DNA of 64,000 nucleotides from Didymodactylos carnosus (taxonomy: Eukaryota; Rotifera; Eurotatoria; Philodinida; Philodinidae), in contig CAJNOQ010000153.1 of assembly GCA_905250885.1 (NCBI GenBank), forward strand, positions 1 to 64,000, written 5' to 3'. The position numbers were made by a program, and so were the translations under genes. The notes beneath the pieces are model-generated. The model had not been told where the DNA came from. It saw nothing but the letters and a program-made list of their open reading frames with translations, and ran no database searches. This document shows, piece by piece, positions 48,337 through 64,000 of this stretch; within the stretch, counting starts at the first letter, position 1, and each line of letters opens with the position of its first letter.

Positions 48337-51300
48337 TTAAATTCTCAATTGTTCAACAATTTTCTTTTCATAACCATATAAAAACGTTGCGGCTATAACG
48401 AGTGTTGTTCCAAGGTAAAAAAACCTGAAAAAAACCAAAAGAAAAGACTCATTGAAAGCTGAAGTGATGTTATTAACTTACAGTGACGGTTGAAAATCGT
48501 GCAAAAGAAAATAAGACACAACAGATGATAATATTATCGACAATGATGTTGCAAAACCTTTAACTATATTGTCGGCATATTTAATTACAGCGGCGATTAT
48601 TAGACCACCAGCACCCTAAATGAAATTAGATGTCGTGAACAGTAAGAGAAGTAACTGATGACTAAAGACTAACAGATACGAAAAAATGGAAGTTACTTTA
48701 GAGGTCAGACATGGACAGGAGCATGTTACGAACGTATGATATCTTATTTGCATCCTTCATGACACAAAGATTATAAATATGAGATTACAAAGACTGTATA
48801 ACAATAGATATATCTTTCGATTCGATTCCATCCGTAGATTCTGAAAGTGGAATTTATAAAAATTACCGAACACAAGCCCACTTTATTGAAATCGAATAAT
48901 TTAAGCAAAACGAGGTTTTTCTCAGGTTTAGCAATGAGAACAACATTCAGTTCCAATTTTTTGTCTCCAATACTTGTAAAAACTGTGATAGGCTCTAGCC
49001 TACAGGTAAAAGAGTTCAGCCTAAAATATTTTTAGGTTGTAGTCAATTCATCACAGCATACAATATCTGTAAAAATCGGCAAAAGATAGGAATATGTACA
49101 CTATTCTCAGCTGACTTTGAGAAAAACTAACTTTCAACGTTAGATTTCAGTTATTACCTGTAAAAACACAACGATCCAAACGATGGTGGTATATCCATGA
49201 AAAAAACCTTTTTCCAATACGACATTATAATCCATTGTGTAAACAATAACTAAACCAAATAATGTACCGAATATGGCTTCAAACAAAAACGACAATATAA
49301 GTTGAAAAACGATGTAGTTTATAGACATTTTTTTCCTTTACCTAACTGAATATTTCGTACCCAAACAGAAGTGGGACCTGTCTTGAGTATTTTTTCAAAA
49401 TAAACACCGGCAAAACCACTAGTAAACGTTGATAATAAAACAGCACCGAGACCAGTAAACTGTTGCAACCAGCTTGATTGAATATGAGTTGCTGACATCT
49501 TTGTTTCATCCGGCCACTATAAACAAATTTAGTCGTTAATCTGTTTTAGATAAAGTTATTTGTTTTTTACCTGCACGAAAGCAACTCCAATAGTTAACAT
49601 AAATAATGAAAACCATTTTAATGAATCTAATCGTTTTCCAAGCATAAATACAGCGCATAAGGCTGTTGTGAGTATCTTCAGTTGATAAGTAACCTATAAA
49701 ACAACCTTTTATCAAGTTTATTTACTTAATTATTTGTTTTTTTACTTGATATGTTGCCGCATTTAAATAAGATAATGCAATAAATAAAAGATTATTTTGC
49801 ACTGCATACAGACCACTAGGTATTGCTAATTTGAACGTTTCAGAAGGTTTAGAATAGATTTCATTATATAATGTTCTTGTAACACGAGCAAGTGATCGGT
49901 CTAAAGAAGAAGAATATGTGTCTAAAAAGTTAAACATTTTTTCCAAACTTGAGTATTTTTCAATACTATCAATTAATCCCGAGAAAATGTAGACATTTCG
50001 AACACTGTATACAGTTTTATCAACGACCTGCATAAGCTGCTTGAGTCAAAATGGTTAACCCTCGAAAATATTTTTCAGATGATGAGTCTGAATCATTCAG
50101 GTTTGAGCCTCAATGAATTATACTGAGAAAATTTCGATTTTCTATGTAAAATGTTGAGTGTATCATATAGAGGCACTCTCATAAAACAAAAATGTGAATG
50201 ATTGAATGGAAAGAAAACAGGACTCATCCCACGCGTCAGAGGATAGAGCACATTCCATCGGAGTCGCATTGTACAGGCTAAACCAATGTCTCTTCCATAG
50301 AGACATTATCCGTTGTGTCTATGTGTACGGCACGGCAAATATATCCTCTGATAAGGCCCAATCTGAGCGCAACACATTTTAAGATACATTTTTTTCGTAG
50401 TGTATAATTCCTCTAAGTTAAGGATGGCATGATCGAAAAACTACTCGAGAGGATCTTAATAATACTACTACTGCAAAAAATTCCGTACGTCCCGAATTCT
50501 TTTTGTTTTAACAATAATTCAGCAGAGTGATCTTTCAGCAAACGGTTTTCACTAAAATGTTGCCCATTCCTCGAGTATATCTGTGAAAATAACTTTTAAA
50601 ATATTGGTTACTCTTGCCCGTAGGTCGACATCAACGCTCATGTACCTTTTGAAGAGCTGCAAACATTCATAAAAAATGTATTTGAGAGAAAAGCTTCTCA
50701 GGACGGGCAGGTCGATTTTAAGGTAAAGTTGACATGGTCAGCACGCAAACTCAATACCTGAATGGATGAAGATTTTTCTTTTTAACATATCAACATATCA
50801 TTTTTTTTTAAACATATCAATGCATAAGAAAACGGGTGATTTAAAATTTTACGAAAAACGTTTGACCCAATTTTTCGTCTGTTTCAAGGGTGCAGAATGT
50901 ACCTGTGAGATTGGGAATTTCCCTCAACAGGAAAAGCTTTTTCCAAACCTTCCCCGACATAATCCACGAACAGAATTTCGTTTTGCAATATATTTACAAA
51001 AAGATGTCCCAATTTTTCAAAAATTTTTCCCTCGACGACCACCGGAGCAACAGCTCTGGTCTGTTTGTTACGAGCCCCATTCAAAGCATCCTCATTTTTG
51101 CAGGTTTTTAACTTTTTATCATTTCTTTATGTTTTCAATCAGAATCAATAACATATTCAGAATCAGCAAACAGAAATGGATCAAAAAGCAAAGTCTTAAA
51201 AACTTTCTAAAAGACCTTTTCTGTTTAGGAAACCGCGTGAACCGTATGAAATACTTGATACAGTTTTTTCTAGTCAAAATACGCGTATTTTCCTTGCCAG

Positions 51301-53212
51301 TCAATTCTGAACAAGATACATCGCTCAAATTTTTTTCACAGGGATACTAAGCTTTATTTCTACAGAACAAAGTTAGAAAGTATGCACCTGATACGTGGTT
51401 TTGTTGTTTTCTGCTTTTACCATGTAAGACAAAAGAAGGAGAGGACATATGCTTAGATAGAATCACACTTATAGAGTTGGAGCAGTTCGTATCACTTCAT
51501 TTTGATTAAAATAAACTAAAATGCCCAGATCTTCGGCCTTTGATTATCAAACATTACTAAAGGGTATTATTAAAATGGTAAAAGTTTAGGAGAAATAGGT
51601 CGATTGTTACAAATGTCAAAATCCTAGTTCAGTATATAGTCGATAAATTTAAAATGAAAACTGTCAGGAATGTTGATTGGTCGAAAACCGAAAACAACCA
51701 ATGATGTTGACAGGTTGATTACGAGAAAACCGTGCAAAATCAGCCCAGATTAAATGACCATGGTTATCGCGGCAGAGTGGCTCGAAAAAAATCATTGGTA
51801 AACAGATCAATCACTTGCAGCGTCTTGGATATGCATCAGAGCCCGAACCGATTTATGATTCAACAATGTTTTCCCGAATCAAATCGAATCGAATCAGGTT
51901 TTCCTGATTCGTTTCGGGCTCTGACATGCATACAACTATTTCAACAAACCAGTTAGTTTTTGGAAAAAAGAAAAAGGGTCTGATGAGTCAAAATTTACTA
52001 TCTTCAGCTCTGTGGAAAACGAATAATCTGGAGATTTTTCTGCTAATTATATTGTATCAACAGTTCACCATGGTAGTGGAAACCTGAAAGTTTGGAGCTG
52101 TATGGGCCGAAGTGGCAGCTACCTTTTAGCGATGAAAAGCTGACTGGACAAAAATTATTGCAAAGAAATTTGTTCGTCTCAGCCAAAAAATTACATCTGG
52201 ATAAAAACTTCGTGTTTAATGATCCACGCCTTACGTTTAATGTGGTAATGAATGGCTAAACTACAAACAAAATTGAACGCTTGGTTTGGCAGCCGCATTC
52301 ACCGGATTTAAATCCAATAGAAAATTTATGGTTTCATATTAAACAAATAATACGCAAGGATCCGCCTCGTAATCTAAAAGGATTTAAAGAAAGGCTTATC
52401 AAAGTTTGGAATTCTATTGATTCTGATGTAACTGAGATACCCGTTGATTCGGTGGAAAATCGTCTAGATAAATGTATAAAACAGAAGGATCTTCCAAGAA
52501 AATATTAAAATTAATTTTCTCATTTACGAAATTTTTTGTCACACTATTTTTTTTTACTTTGTTCTGTAAGAATAAAGCTTTGTATACCTGTGAAAAAAAT
52601 TTGAACGATCTATCTTGTTCAGAATTAACTGTCCAGGAAAATACGCGTCGACCAGTAAAAGTACCTATTTCCAGAAAGAAACTGCATCAGGTATTTCGTA
52701 CGATTCACTCGGTTTCATAGTTTTAAACTTTCTTGACAGGTCAAAAATTCAATTACATCAGTCGTACGGAAAATGTTTGCAGCTCTTCGAAAGGTACCTG
52801 AGTGTTGATGTCGAGTAACCAATATTTTAAAAGTTATTTTCACAGATATACTCGAGGAATGGGCAACATTTTAGTAAAAACCGTTTGGGTTTGCTGAAAG
52901 ACCTCTCCTCTGCTGAGTTATTGTTAAAACAAAAAAAATTCGGGACGTACGGAAAATTTTTGCAGCAGTAGCAAAAGTATGTATCGATGATATACCTTGT
53001 TCAAGCCACACGAGTATGATACACATAAGACCTTTCAATAGTTCAGCTGCGACAATAGCTGTTGATGATACATAACGATCAGATTTTACCGCTGATTCAA
53101 TTGTTCTCGAATAACGTAACAAAAGCACAAGACTCGTCGTTTGTAAAACTAATAAAAATAAACTCAGCCATACGATATTCTGTTGTCTCGGTGGCTGAAA
53201 AGAGACGGACAT
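48337..53212 (-). CDS. Golgi UDP-sugar transporter, SLC35A2/A3 type
   Basis: Seven exons: 53212-52996, 49921-49746, 49693-49571, 49516-49342, 49276-49158, 48615-48482, 48424-48337. Phases agree and give 343 residues. The family is a ten-helix antiporter exchanging cytosolic UDP-galactose or UDP-N-acetylglucosamine for lumenal UMP. Matches run the whole length: [16 protein letters not shown] near residue 23, [12 protein letters not shown] near 49, [58 protein letters not shown] and [20 protein letters not shown] near residue 283. Hydrophobic helices alternate with short loops as expected. I cannot separate the galactose from the N-acetylglucosamine type by eye. Intron 1 is 3074 bp and contains a decayed Tc1-type transposon; most other introns are 51-65 nt, apart from the 542-nt one before exon 6. 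An untranslated 5' exon ending in a GTAAGT donor may lie near 53270-53290. Confidence 0.93.
50465..52971 (+). mobile_element. Decayed Tc1-type DNA transposon with long inverted arms
   Basis: The ends read about CTACT(A/G)CTGCAAAAA with TTCCGTACGTCCCGAATT just inside. They are in inverted orientation at roughly 50465 and 52971, and the exact edge and TA duplication are uncertain by a few bases. The right arm, 52545-52971, pairs with 50465-50690 and 51240-51385; an extra ~550 bp, which looks like an insertion, splits the left arm. The interior encodes remains of a Tc1-family transposase on the plus strand. The whole element is in intron 1 of the SLC35A-type gene, opposite to its transcription. 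Confidence 0.8.
51522..52508 (+). pseudogene. Tc1-family transposase remnant
   Basis: The pieces fall in the family order. A helix-turn-helix-like start (MPRSSAFDY, then [12 protein letters not shown]) comes first. [15 protein letters not shown] follows near 51760-51805, matching the conserved second DNA-binding part. [16 protein letters not shown]-like piece lies near 52065-52110, in the catalytic core. [19 protein letters not shown] near 52287-52343 is the signature before the third catalytic acid. Several stops and frame changes separate them and the second catalytic region is not readable, so no active enzyme can be made. The last 75 residues are the best preserved. Confidence 0.85.
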
Positions 53213-54043
53213 TTAAGATAAGACTGTGAACGACGTATATATGTGGAGAAAATTACGAAATTGAAGAAAGCCAACTTACTCGTTTCATTTGTTTAGGTTA
53301 TGTTTGAACGAAGATAAAGGTATAAAAATAATTTATCTAAAAATTTTATTTTTTAATAAACAACAGCAAGAAGCACATTGAATTGTTAAGATAAAAATTG
53401 TGAGAAAAAGAAGTTTAAATGTCATATTCACATATAGCACAGAACTTTAATATCGCAAAAGCACGGAATATTATTTGATATGCTGTTGTCCCTGTACTAC
53501 TGACAAGCTTAGCAAGAATTAAAAATTACTTTTCACTGCGGAAATTAGGTCCTCAAGCATCAAATCTACAGTTAGCTTTCCAAGGCAAAGAAAGAAGAAA
53601 GGACGTAGAAAAGGTAGGTGGTATACTCAAACGTCTATGTAGCAGTTATGTTCTATAGCCCTTTGCATCAGCTAAAAAGAGCTCACGTACTGGCTTCTTC
53701 TCAATTAGAGAGATATAGAGAGATCTAGAGAACAAAAAACAATTTAATCAAACTCGATGTATCGTCTTTTCAATGCTTCTTCCTTCTTCCGATTATTTAT
53801 ACATTATAATCGAGCGTGGTCTCTTTTTTAACACAAAGTAAGTAAAGTGTGTTACTTAGCATCATTATTTTTTGTCTCAACTAAATAGAATTTTTTGATG
53901 TTCAGATGACAGACTCGTTTTCTTCTAAAAATGTCAAATTGAAAACTGTTGCTATGAGACCAAAACTCTCTGAGTGTTCGTTTATTCAGATTATATAAAA
54001 TCTTTGTCTTATTTATGGGCGATAATAATACATAAAAAAACCT
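53213..54043. other. Spacer between the transporter 5' end and the DOHH 3' end
   Basis: It should contain the transporter promoter and a possible untranslated first exon near 53270-53290. No coding sequence or clear repeat is seen. Confidence 0.45.
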
Positions 54044-57028
54044 TTAACATTCCATTTCAACAAGTTTTAAACCGTTACAATATTGAAAATCTTTACTGTT
54101 CACGTAATCACTAATATCAAGAGCTACTTCACAACTTTCTCGGACAACACGATCACGATCGTTTAAATACAGTTCTAGTAATTTTTGACATTCATTTGTT
54201 CCAATTGATCCTAATGTTTCGGCACATTCATGTCGAACCATATAATGTTCATCTAGTTTGTTTAATTGAGATTTTAATGCATTAATTGAACATACAGATT
54301 GTAGTTGTCCCAGGACAAAAGCGATTTCATGACGAAATAATGCACTCGAACATTGAAAACCTATAAATAAATAAAGAACAGAAAAGTAATACAGAGAATA
54401 GGTGTCACTAGACAAACAAAAAAATGCTACCTTATGACCGGGCAGGGAAGTCCCCCAGGTGTCTCTTTGACCTTTCTTAAAACCTACTTGATTATACATA
54501 TTTTTTACTGTCAATCACGAATGCGATGTTCGTTCGTTCATATACAGCCATTCCGAAACTCTGTTCACATCGAGGAATAAGATTTGCCTAGGAATTTTTA
54601 CTTAGGATTGACCAAAAGTTCATAGAACGATGATGCTCGCTCCCCGCACACCGTGACCAAAACCTTTGGTCAGCTCTAGTATATTCTGATAGCGCTTGAA
54701 TTTATCTATCGTCCTATATATTTGTCTACTGTCCTGCATTTATCTATTGCAAAAATAACTTGAGTACAATGAAGATACCCTCAATTGACAAGTACAAAAA
54801 TTCGCTACATTTTATGCTTTTTCAAATTATAGATACTATGGAAATAAATCTTTCTAAAAGGAATTAAACATTCTGGTAGAGCTTCAAATTCTCTATCATC
54901 CTGTATATTTTTGTTCTATCTTGGATTTCTGTGCTGAAGAATAATTTGACTATCATGCAGGCACGCTTGTCAATTGAGGCTGTCTTCATTATACTACTTG
55001 TAAATAACTTGTAAAGTTATTTTTGCAATACATAAATGCAGGGCAGGAGACAAATATATAGGACGATAGAGAATTTCCAGCGCTATCAGAATATACTTAG
55101 GGCTGACCAAAAGTTTTGATCACGGTGTGAGGAGGGGAGGGCGAAATCATCGTTCTACGAACTTTTGGTCAACCCTAAGTAGATGGTATTTATTTTTCGA
55201 TGGAGAAATTCGAAAACAATCGAAGTTGTTGAACAGAACCGTGAGTAACCTCATTAGACTCAGTTTTTGATGTCGGTTCTGAATAGCACACTAGTTCTGC
55301 AAATAAACGGAAATTTGATGGTGAAGATGTCAAAATACGAGTGTATTTCCGTAGTTTTCGTCATTGATTTAGAAAAAAGGAATCTTCTCGGCAACCAAAT
55401 AAAATCTTAAAAAATGCGAGTTATACTGTTTAAGCTGAGATTTCGACGATTACAACTGTATGAAAAGAAAGGCTTTATCTATCGATAGAAAAAACTAGAT
55501 AGGTTTACAAAATGCCCATGGTTATTTCAAAGGGGCCACAGGCTCAATTTGACTCTATGATCGTTCAAACATCATTTTTATACACAGTTTTTGATGCTGA
55601 ATCAGAAAAAATTAGTTCCAAAATTGTAAAAAAAGAAAATCAAAAATTTTCTTACTTTATTCAAATGGAGCGGATTTTAACCATTTTGGTCTATCCAAGT
55701 ATTTTAAAATCTTCTCGTTTCAAAAAGCTTAAAAAGTAAAACGAATCTATTTTTGATCAGCTCGAGGCGCTCTATCCAATCGTGTATGACAAAGCCAAAA
55801 AACGTTTAGCTGCAATATTAAATTTGCGGCACCTTACTTCATAAATGAACATTAACAAAATTTATTCAGACGTAAGTCTTCTACAGGCCCTAAATCTGAA
55901 CAAGTTTCTGGAAGGCTTCATATGAACAAACGGACATCAGATCCGGGGGTAAAAAATATGCATAATCAAGCAGCGACGTACCCAAGATTCCAGTAAGAGG
56001 TGGGCCAATCCTTTTTTTAGCCAAAGAAAACAGTAAAAAGGTTCTTGTGTAGTATCTTTATTTTCAATTTCAATCAAAATATTTTTTCTACTGGGTAATG
56101 AAGAAAACGAAATTTCTAAGGGGTGGGGCATGGCCCACTCTTGGTCAAGCTGGGTACGTCGTTGTAATCAATTAGATTTTAAGAAAGACACCTGGAGGGC
56201 TTCCCCCTCCACGTGTTTCTTAACTTCTGTTAGATCAAGATAAGCAAGAATTGTTACAGCTGACAGAATGCATAAGTTCTAAAACTTACCATCACATATA
56301 GCAAGTACAGCATTATCGTTGTCACTGCCTAAATCTCGCAGAGCAAATAAAGCTCTGTAACGTTCAAATAATGATTTTTTTTCATCTAATAATATCGTAC
56401 GTAAGTCACTAATATCAGTTATATCAAACGCTGGCGCAGGATCAATTGTTGAATAAGGTTTTTTGTTATTAGAATCACAAATATTATTTTCATGCAACCA
56501 CTTTAGTCTGTCAAGAGCAATTTGACATGTTTCAGCTATCTAAGAGAGAAAAGATATGAATGTGAAGCAAGCGTATGCACAAAAACTAAATACGTTACCT
56601 CTGGATAGTTAGATTGACTATTTGCTTCCAGTGCATTTAAAACATCTTTGTTGTCATAACAACCAATTGCACCTAATGCTTCGCCTAAACTTTAAAAAAG
56701 AAATTAGAAGTCTTTCTCGGTTAAGTAACCACTATCTACCAGCTTCATGTCGAACCATAGAATCTTCTTTTTCATCATTTAACACACGTAATAAATATGG
56801 TATTGCATACTGATTTGCCATTTGACCTAAGCAATAAGCACATTCATGTTTTAATAATGCTGACGTATCATTAAATGCAAGGTTAATAGCATCAATAGCA
56901 TGTTTTCCATTGAGAGTTTTCAATGTAAATAGTATACGAAAACGTAGTTTCATTGGAAGTGTATTATCAATTAACATAGATGATAACTTTGAAACGGTAT
57001 TATCATTATCTGATACGCCTGTAGACAT
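54044..57028 (-). CDS. DOHH: Deoxyhypusine hydroxylase (HEAT-repeat di-iron enzyme)
   Basis: Four exons, 57028-56740, 56684-56599, 56539-56290 and 54360-54044, in frame, give 313 residues against about 302 in human. The enzyme hydroxylates deoxyhypusine on eIF5A, the last step in hypusine formation. It is built of two blocks of HEAT-like helical repeats. All four His-Glu pairs that hold the iron pair are present: LKHECAYCLGQ (His61), VRHEAGEALGAIG (His94), FRHEIAFVLGQ (His219) and VRHECAETLGSIG (His252). The second pair is split from its EALG by the first intron. The central linker around residues 140-165 is Asn/Lys-rich and variable, as in the family. Introns 1 and 2 are short; intron 3 is 1929 bp and holds a mariner-type and a hAT-type miniature element. 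Upstream it faces the PABPC gene. Confidence 0.96.
54601..55179. mobile_element. mariner-type miniature element in DOHH intron 3, 579 bp
   Basis: It is flanked by TA at 54599-54600 and 55180-55181. The ends read CTTAGG(A/G)TTGACCAAAAGTTC. Inverted similarity extends for about 190 bp per arm, including TATATTCTGATAGCGCT and TGCATTTAT. Each arm also carries a second, inverted copy of the terminal word (TTGGTCAGC-CTA), so each arm folds on itself. Non-coding. Confidence 0.82.
55971..56164. mobile_element. hAT-type miniature element in DOHH intron 3, 194 bp
   Basis: The ends read CAGCGACGTACCCA and, on the other strand, CAACGACGTACCCA; both fit the hAT YARNG start. The flanks TAATCAAG (55963-55970) and TAATCAAT (56165-56172) agree at seven of eight bases. 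Inverted similarity continues through a GTGGGCC word. Non-coding. Confidence 0.78.
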
Positions 57029-58772
57029 GTTCTAAAAAGCTAAAAACAATTTGTGTTACATATCTTTTTAATAAAGCTCACAACTACTTCTAGGAAATCG
57101 CAAATTCACGGATCGAGAGTATTCGATCCTATCGTATCACGACTATTTTTAACGGTCTTATAAAGGAACTCATCAATTAAGCGCTTTTCATTTGCAACAA
57201 GAAAATGTCATAAGAAATACTTACGGTTATGCGGTTACAGGCACAACCTTGAATGAAAAAAGTTTGAAACGGTGCGCTTATTCTTCACAAAAAACGTTTT
57301 TTAAGATATAATAGTGAATAGCAACACGAACAATGCTGAAAAATTCTAAAATGGTCAACGTTCTAACCTAAAAGAGATTTTCCTGATACTATTTCTTCCT
57401 CAGTTGAGAAATGGAACGGTTGTGTAGCCTTTTTCTTTTTTTTGTATTTTTCACAGTACAACTTATTGAATTCTTTTCGCCTCTATTCGTTTTTACAAAA
57501 ATCATCATCTGCACACATTAGTTTCTCGTCATTGTTGATAATCCTGACTGGTTCAGAGTCAAATCTTTTCGGTTCTTTTTTAATTTGAAGAGAAACAACA
57601 TGTCAATATTACACCCAAACATGATAGTCTTTTTTCCATACTCTGGTCGTGAAAAGCAAACTTTTGCTGTTTTTTTAGACGGTTTCGATAAAGGCAAGCT
57701 TTATGCAGTAAAATTAAACTATAAGGAACTGTATGATACACTACTATAGGAAAGGATGCACTTGACAACCCCAAATGTCTTCTGATGTCCTTATTCTCAT
57801 CTGAAAAAATGATCTGAATTGAAAAAATGTTAGAACAAGAGAATGAGCATTTTCTACGTCAAGTCACCCCGAACGTTTTGCCTTTTGCAATACTACAACC
57901 GTCTAGTCATGAAGCAATTCTTTTCATATTGATACATATATATACATATTGATACTACATGCCACATCGTCAGCAAGTGATCAATCAGCTTTGTGAACAG
58001 AGTACGCTAAAACTAACCAAGTAAAGTGAATTTTATTTCCAATCAAAAATTCTATAAACACTGCCCGCTCTACTCTTTTCTTTTTCCTTAGGACAAAAAT
58101 GCAGAACGAAAGAAATACTTCAGTAGCAATTAACAGAGAAACTAACCAGTGAGCTCCTCCCTTGCATCTAGTGTATGAGTAATAATCCTTTGTGTAACTT
58201 GTCATCGGTTGATCATCATGACTAACCTAATGTAAATTTTCATTGCTCAATATCACGACGTTGTTTAGTACAGAGTTTTCCTCGAAGAAACTTCTTATAT
58301 GATTATTGAAGTCTGGCATTTTCATGAAACTTAGCAAGTTACATAGGTACCACACAACGTCAGAAAAACTTTTACTGCTCATGTGCATAAGTATGTCACA
58401 AATTTTCTTTTTCTGTCTCATCCGTACTACATTATTCGTCAGCCTGTTAATACAAAAAGTTAGCATGGAAGAAAACTGACTACGTTCCCTATTCGATTTC
58501 ACTTTATGTAGTTGTGCTCTGTGGAGTAGTCTTGTTGCTCTATTAAAAAAAATTTAAAAAACAAAAAAAACAACAAAAGTATTTTAAAAAAAACAGGATT
58601 TTCCTGCAAAAAATTCTTCCTGCGTCCGTCCTACATTTAACTATCTATCCATCAAGCTATTTACACATTAGTGGACGAACTTATCAGTCCGAAAATTTTA
58701 AAACGAAAAAGATTTAAAAAATTATCCAAAAAAACAGCAAAACTTACAAAAAACTAACACAAAAAAAGTCAA
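57029..58772. other. Divergent upstream region of DOHH and PABPC
   Basis: This is 1.7 kb between two genes that read away from each other. The right end is the A-rich PABPC leader. No coding sequence or inverted repeat with clear ends is seen. Confidence 0.5.
58540..58772 (+). promoter_or_regulatory. A-rich leader upstream of the PABPC start
   Basis: Oligo(A)-rich tracts lie at about 58543-58600 and 58690-58772, directly before the PABPC ATG. In vertebrates and other animals an A-rich element in the PABPC1 5' UTR binds the protein itself and represses translation. The same arrangement here suggests conserved feedback control. The transcript start is not known, so it is inferred that these tracts are transcribed. 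Confidence 0.5.
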
Positions 58773-63782
<5,010 letters not shown>

Positions 63783-64000
63783 AATTATATATGCATTTGG
63801 GTACAGAAGAAAAAATTGCGATTACAAAACTTCGTAACAACAAAATCTAAGTTCTTTCTGACTATTTAAAAGTCGTTTATTATTATCGTGTTTGTTTTTG
63901 TGTGCGTGCGTGTGTCTTTTCCTTGTTTCCATTTATTTGTTGTTATTGCTGAGCGTCATTAACTTGTTTGTTATATCTCTTTGGTTTCTTTGAAAAAGAA
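63783..64000 (+). other. PABPC 3' flank
   Basis: Sequence after the TAA at 63780-63782 is presumably 3' UTR. It is T-rich and runs to the window edge. I see no AATAAA within it. Confidence 0.5.

Noticed and set aside
50766-51350. A 194-codon plus-strand frame
   Set aside because: It overlaps the left arm and unmatched block of the Tc1-type element, has no recognisable motif, and its composition is that of AT-rich DNA. A long chance frame.
55512-55739. A 75-codon plus-strand frame in DOHH intron 3
   Set aside because: No family signature, and no partner segments on either side. It might be a scrap of a transposon but cannot be supported.

Overview
This window is animal nuclear DNA: AT-rich, standard genetic code, GT-AG introns that are mostly 45-70 nt, and a set of conserved metazoan genes. 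The gene content (long-rod cytoplasmic intermediate filaments, Jun, MED23, PABPC, DOHH, an SLC35A nucleotide-sugar transporter, a GH35 beta-galactosidase), the very short introns and the many short inverted-repeat transposons would fit a small spiralian such as a rotifer. That placement is inference; the sequence alone does not fix the species.

Layout. 1-439 (-): 5' end of an intermediate-filament gene running off the left edge. 2349-3908 (-): a second, intronless intermediate-filament gene. 4807-26805 (-): one 7-exon, 22 kb gene for a 1560-residue PDZ-like protein that I do not recognise. Its third intron (9.9 kb) holds a complete two-exon GH35 beta-galactosidase gene on the same strand (15279-17372). 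Other introns hold piggyBac-type and mariner-type elements. 26806-34245: 7.4 kb without a gene. 34246-42568 (-): MED23, 31 exons, 1482 residues, reading frame intact across every junction. 43078-44674 (-): Jun-type bZIP factor, 2 exons. 44675-48336: 3.7 kb spacer with two miniature elements. 48337-53212 (-): Golgi UDP-sugar transporter of the SLC35A2/A3 type, with a decayed Tc1-type transposon in intron 1. 54044-57028 (-): deoxyhypusine hydroxylase, with a mariner-type and a hAT-type miniature element in intron 3. 58773-63782 (+): cytoplasmic poly(A)-binding protein, 12 exons, the only plus-strand gene.

The genes are unrelated housekeeping and regulatory genes and form no operon or pathway cluster. 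DOHH and PABPC are divergent and share a 1.7 kb upstream region. Both act in translation (eIF5A hypusination and poly(A) binding), but this pairing may be chance.

The strongest structural signal outside the genes is a dense population of non-autonomous DNA transposons with readable ends: TTAA-flanked piggyBac-type, TA-flanked mariner/Tc1-type and 8-bp-duplication hAT-type. Many of the over-long introns carry one. The most novel coding signal is in the PDZ-like protein: eight spaced copies of a ten-residue motif close to N-L-S-x-I-V-x-x-I-N. I saw no retrovirus, LTR element, Polinton, CRISPR array, rRNA or tRNA.
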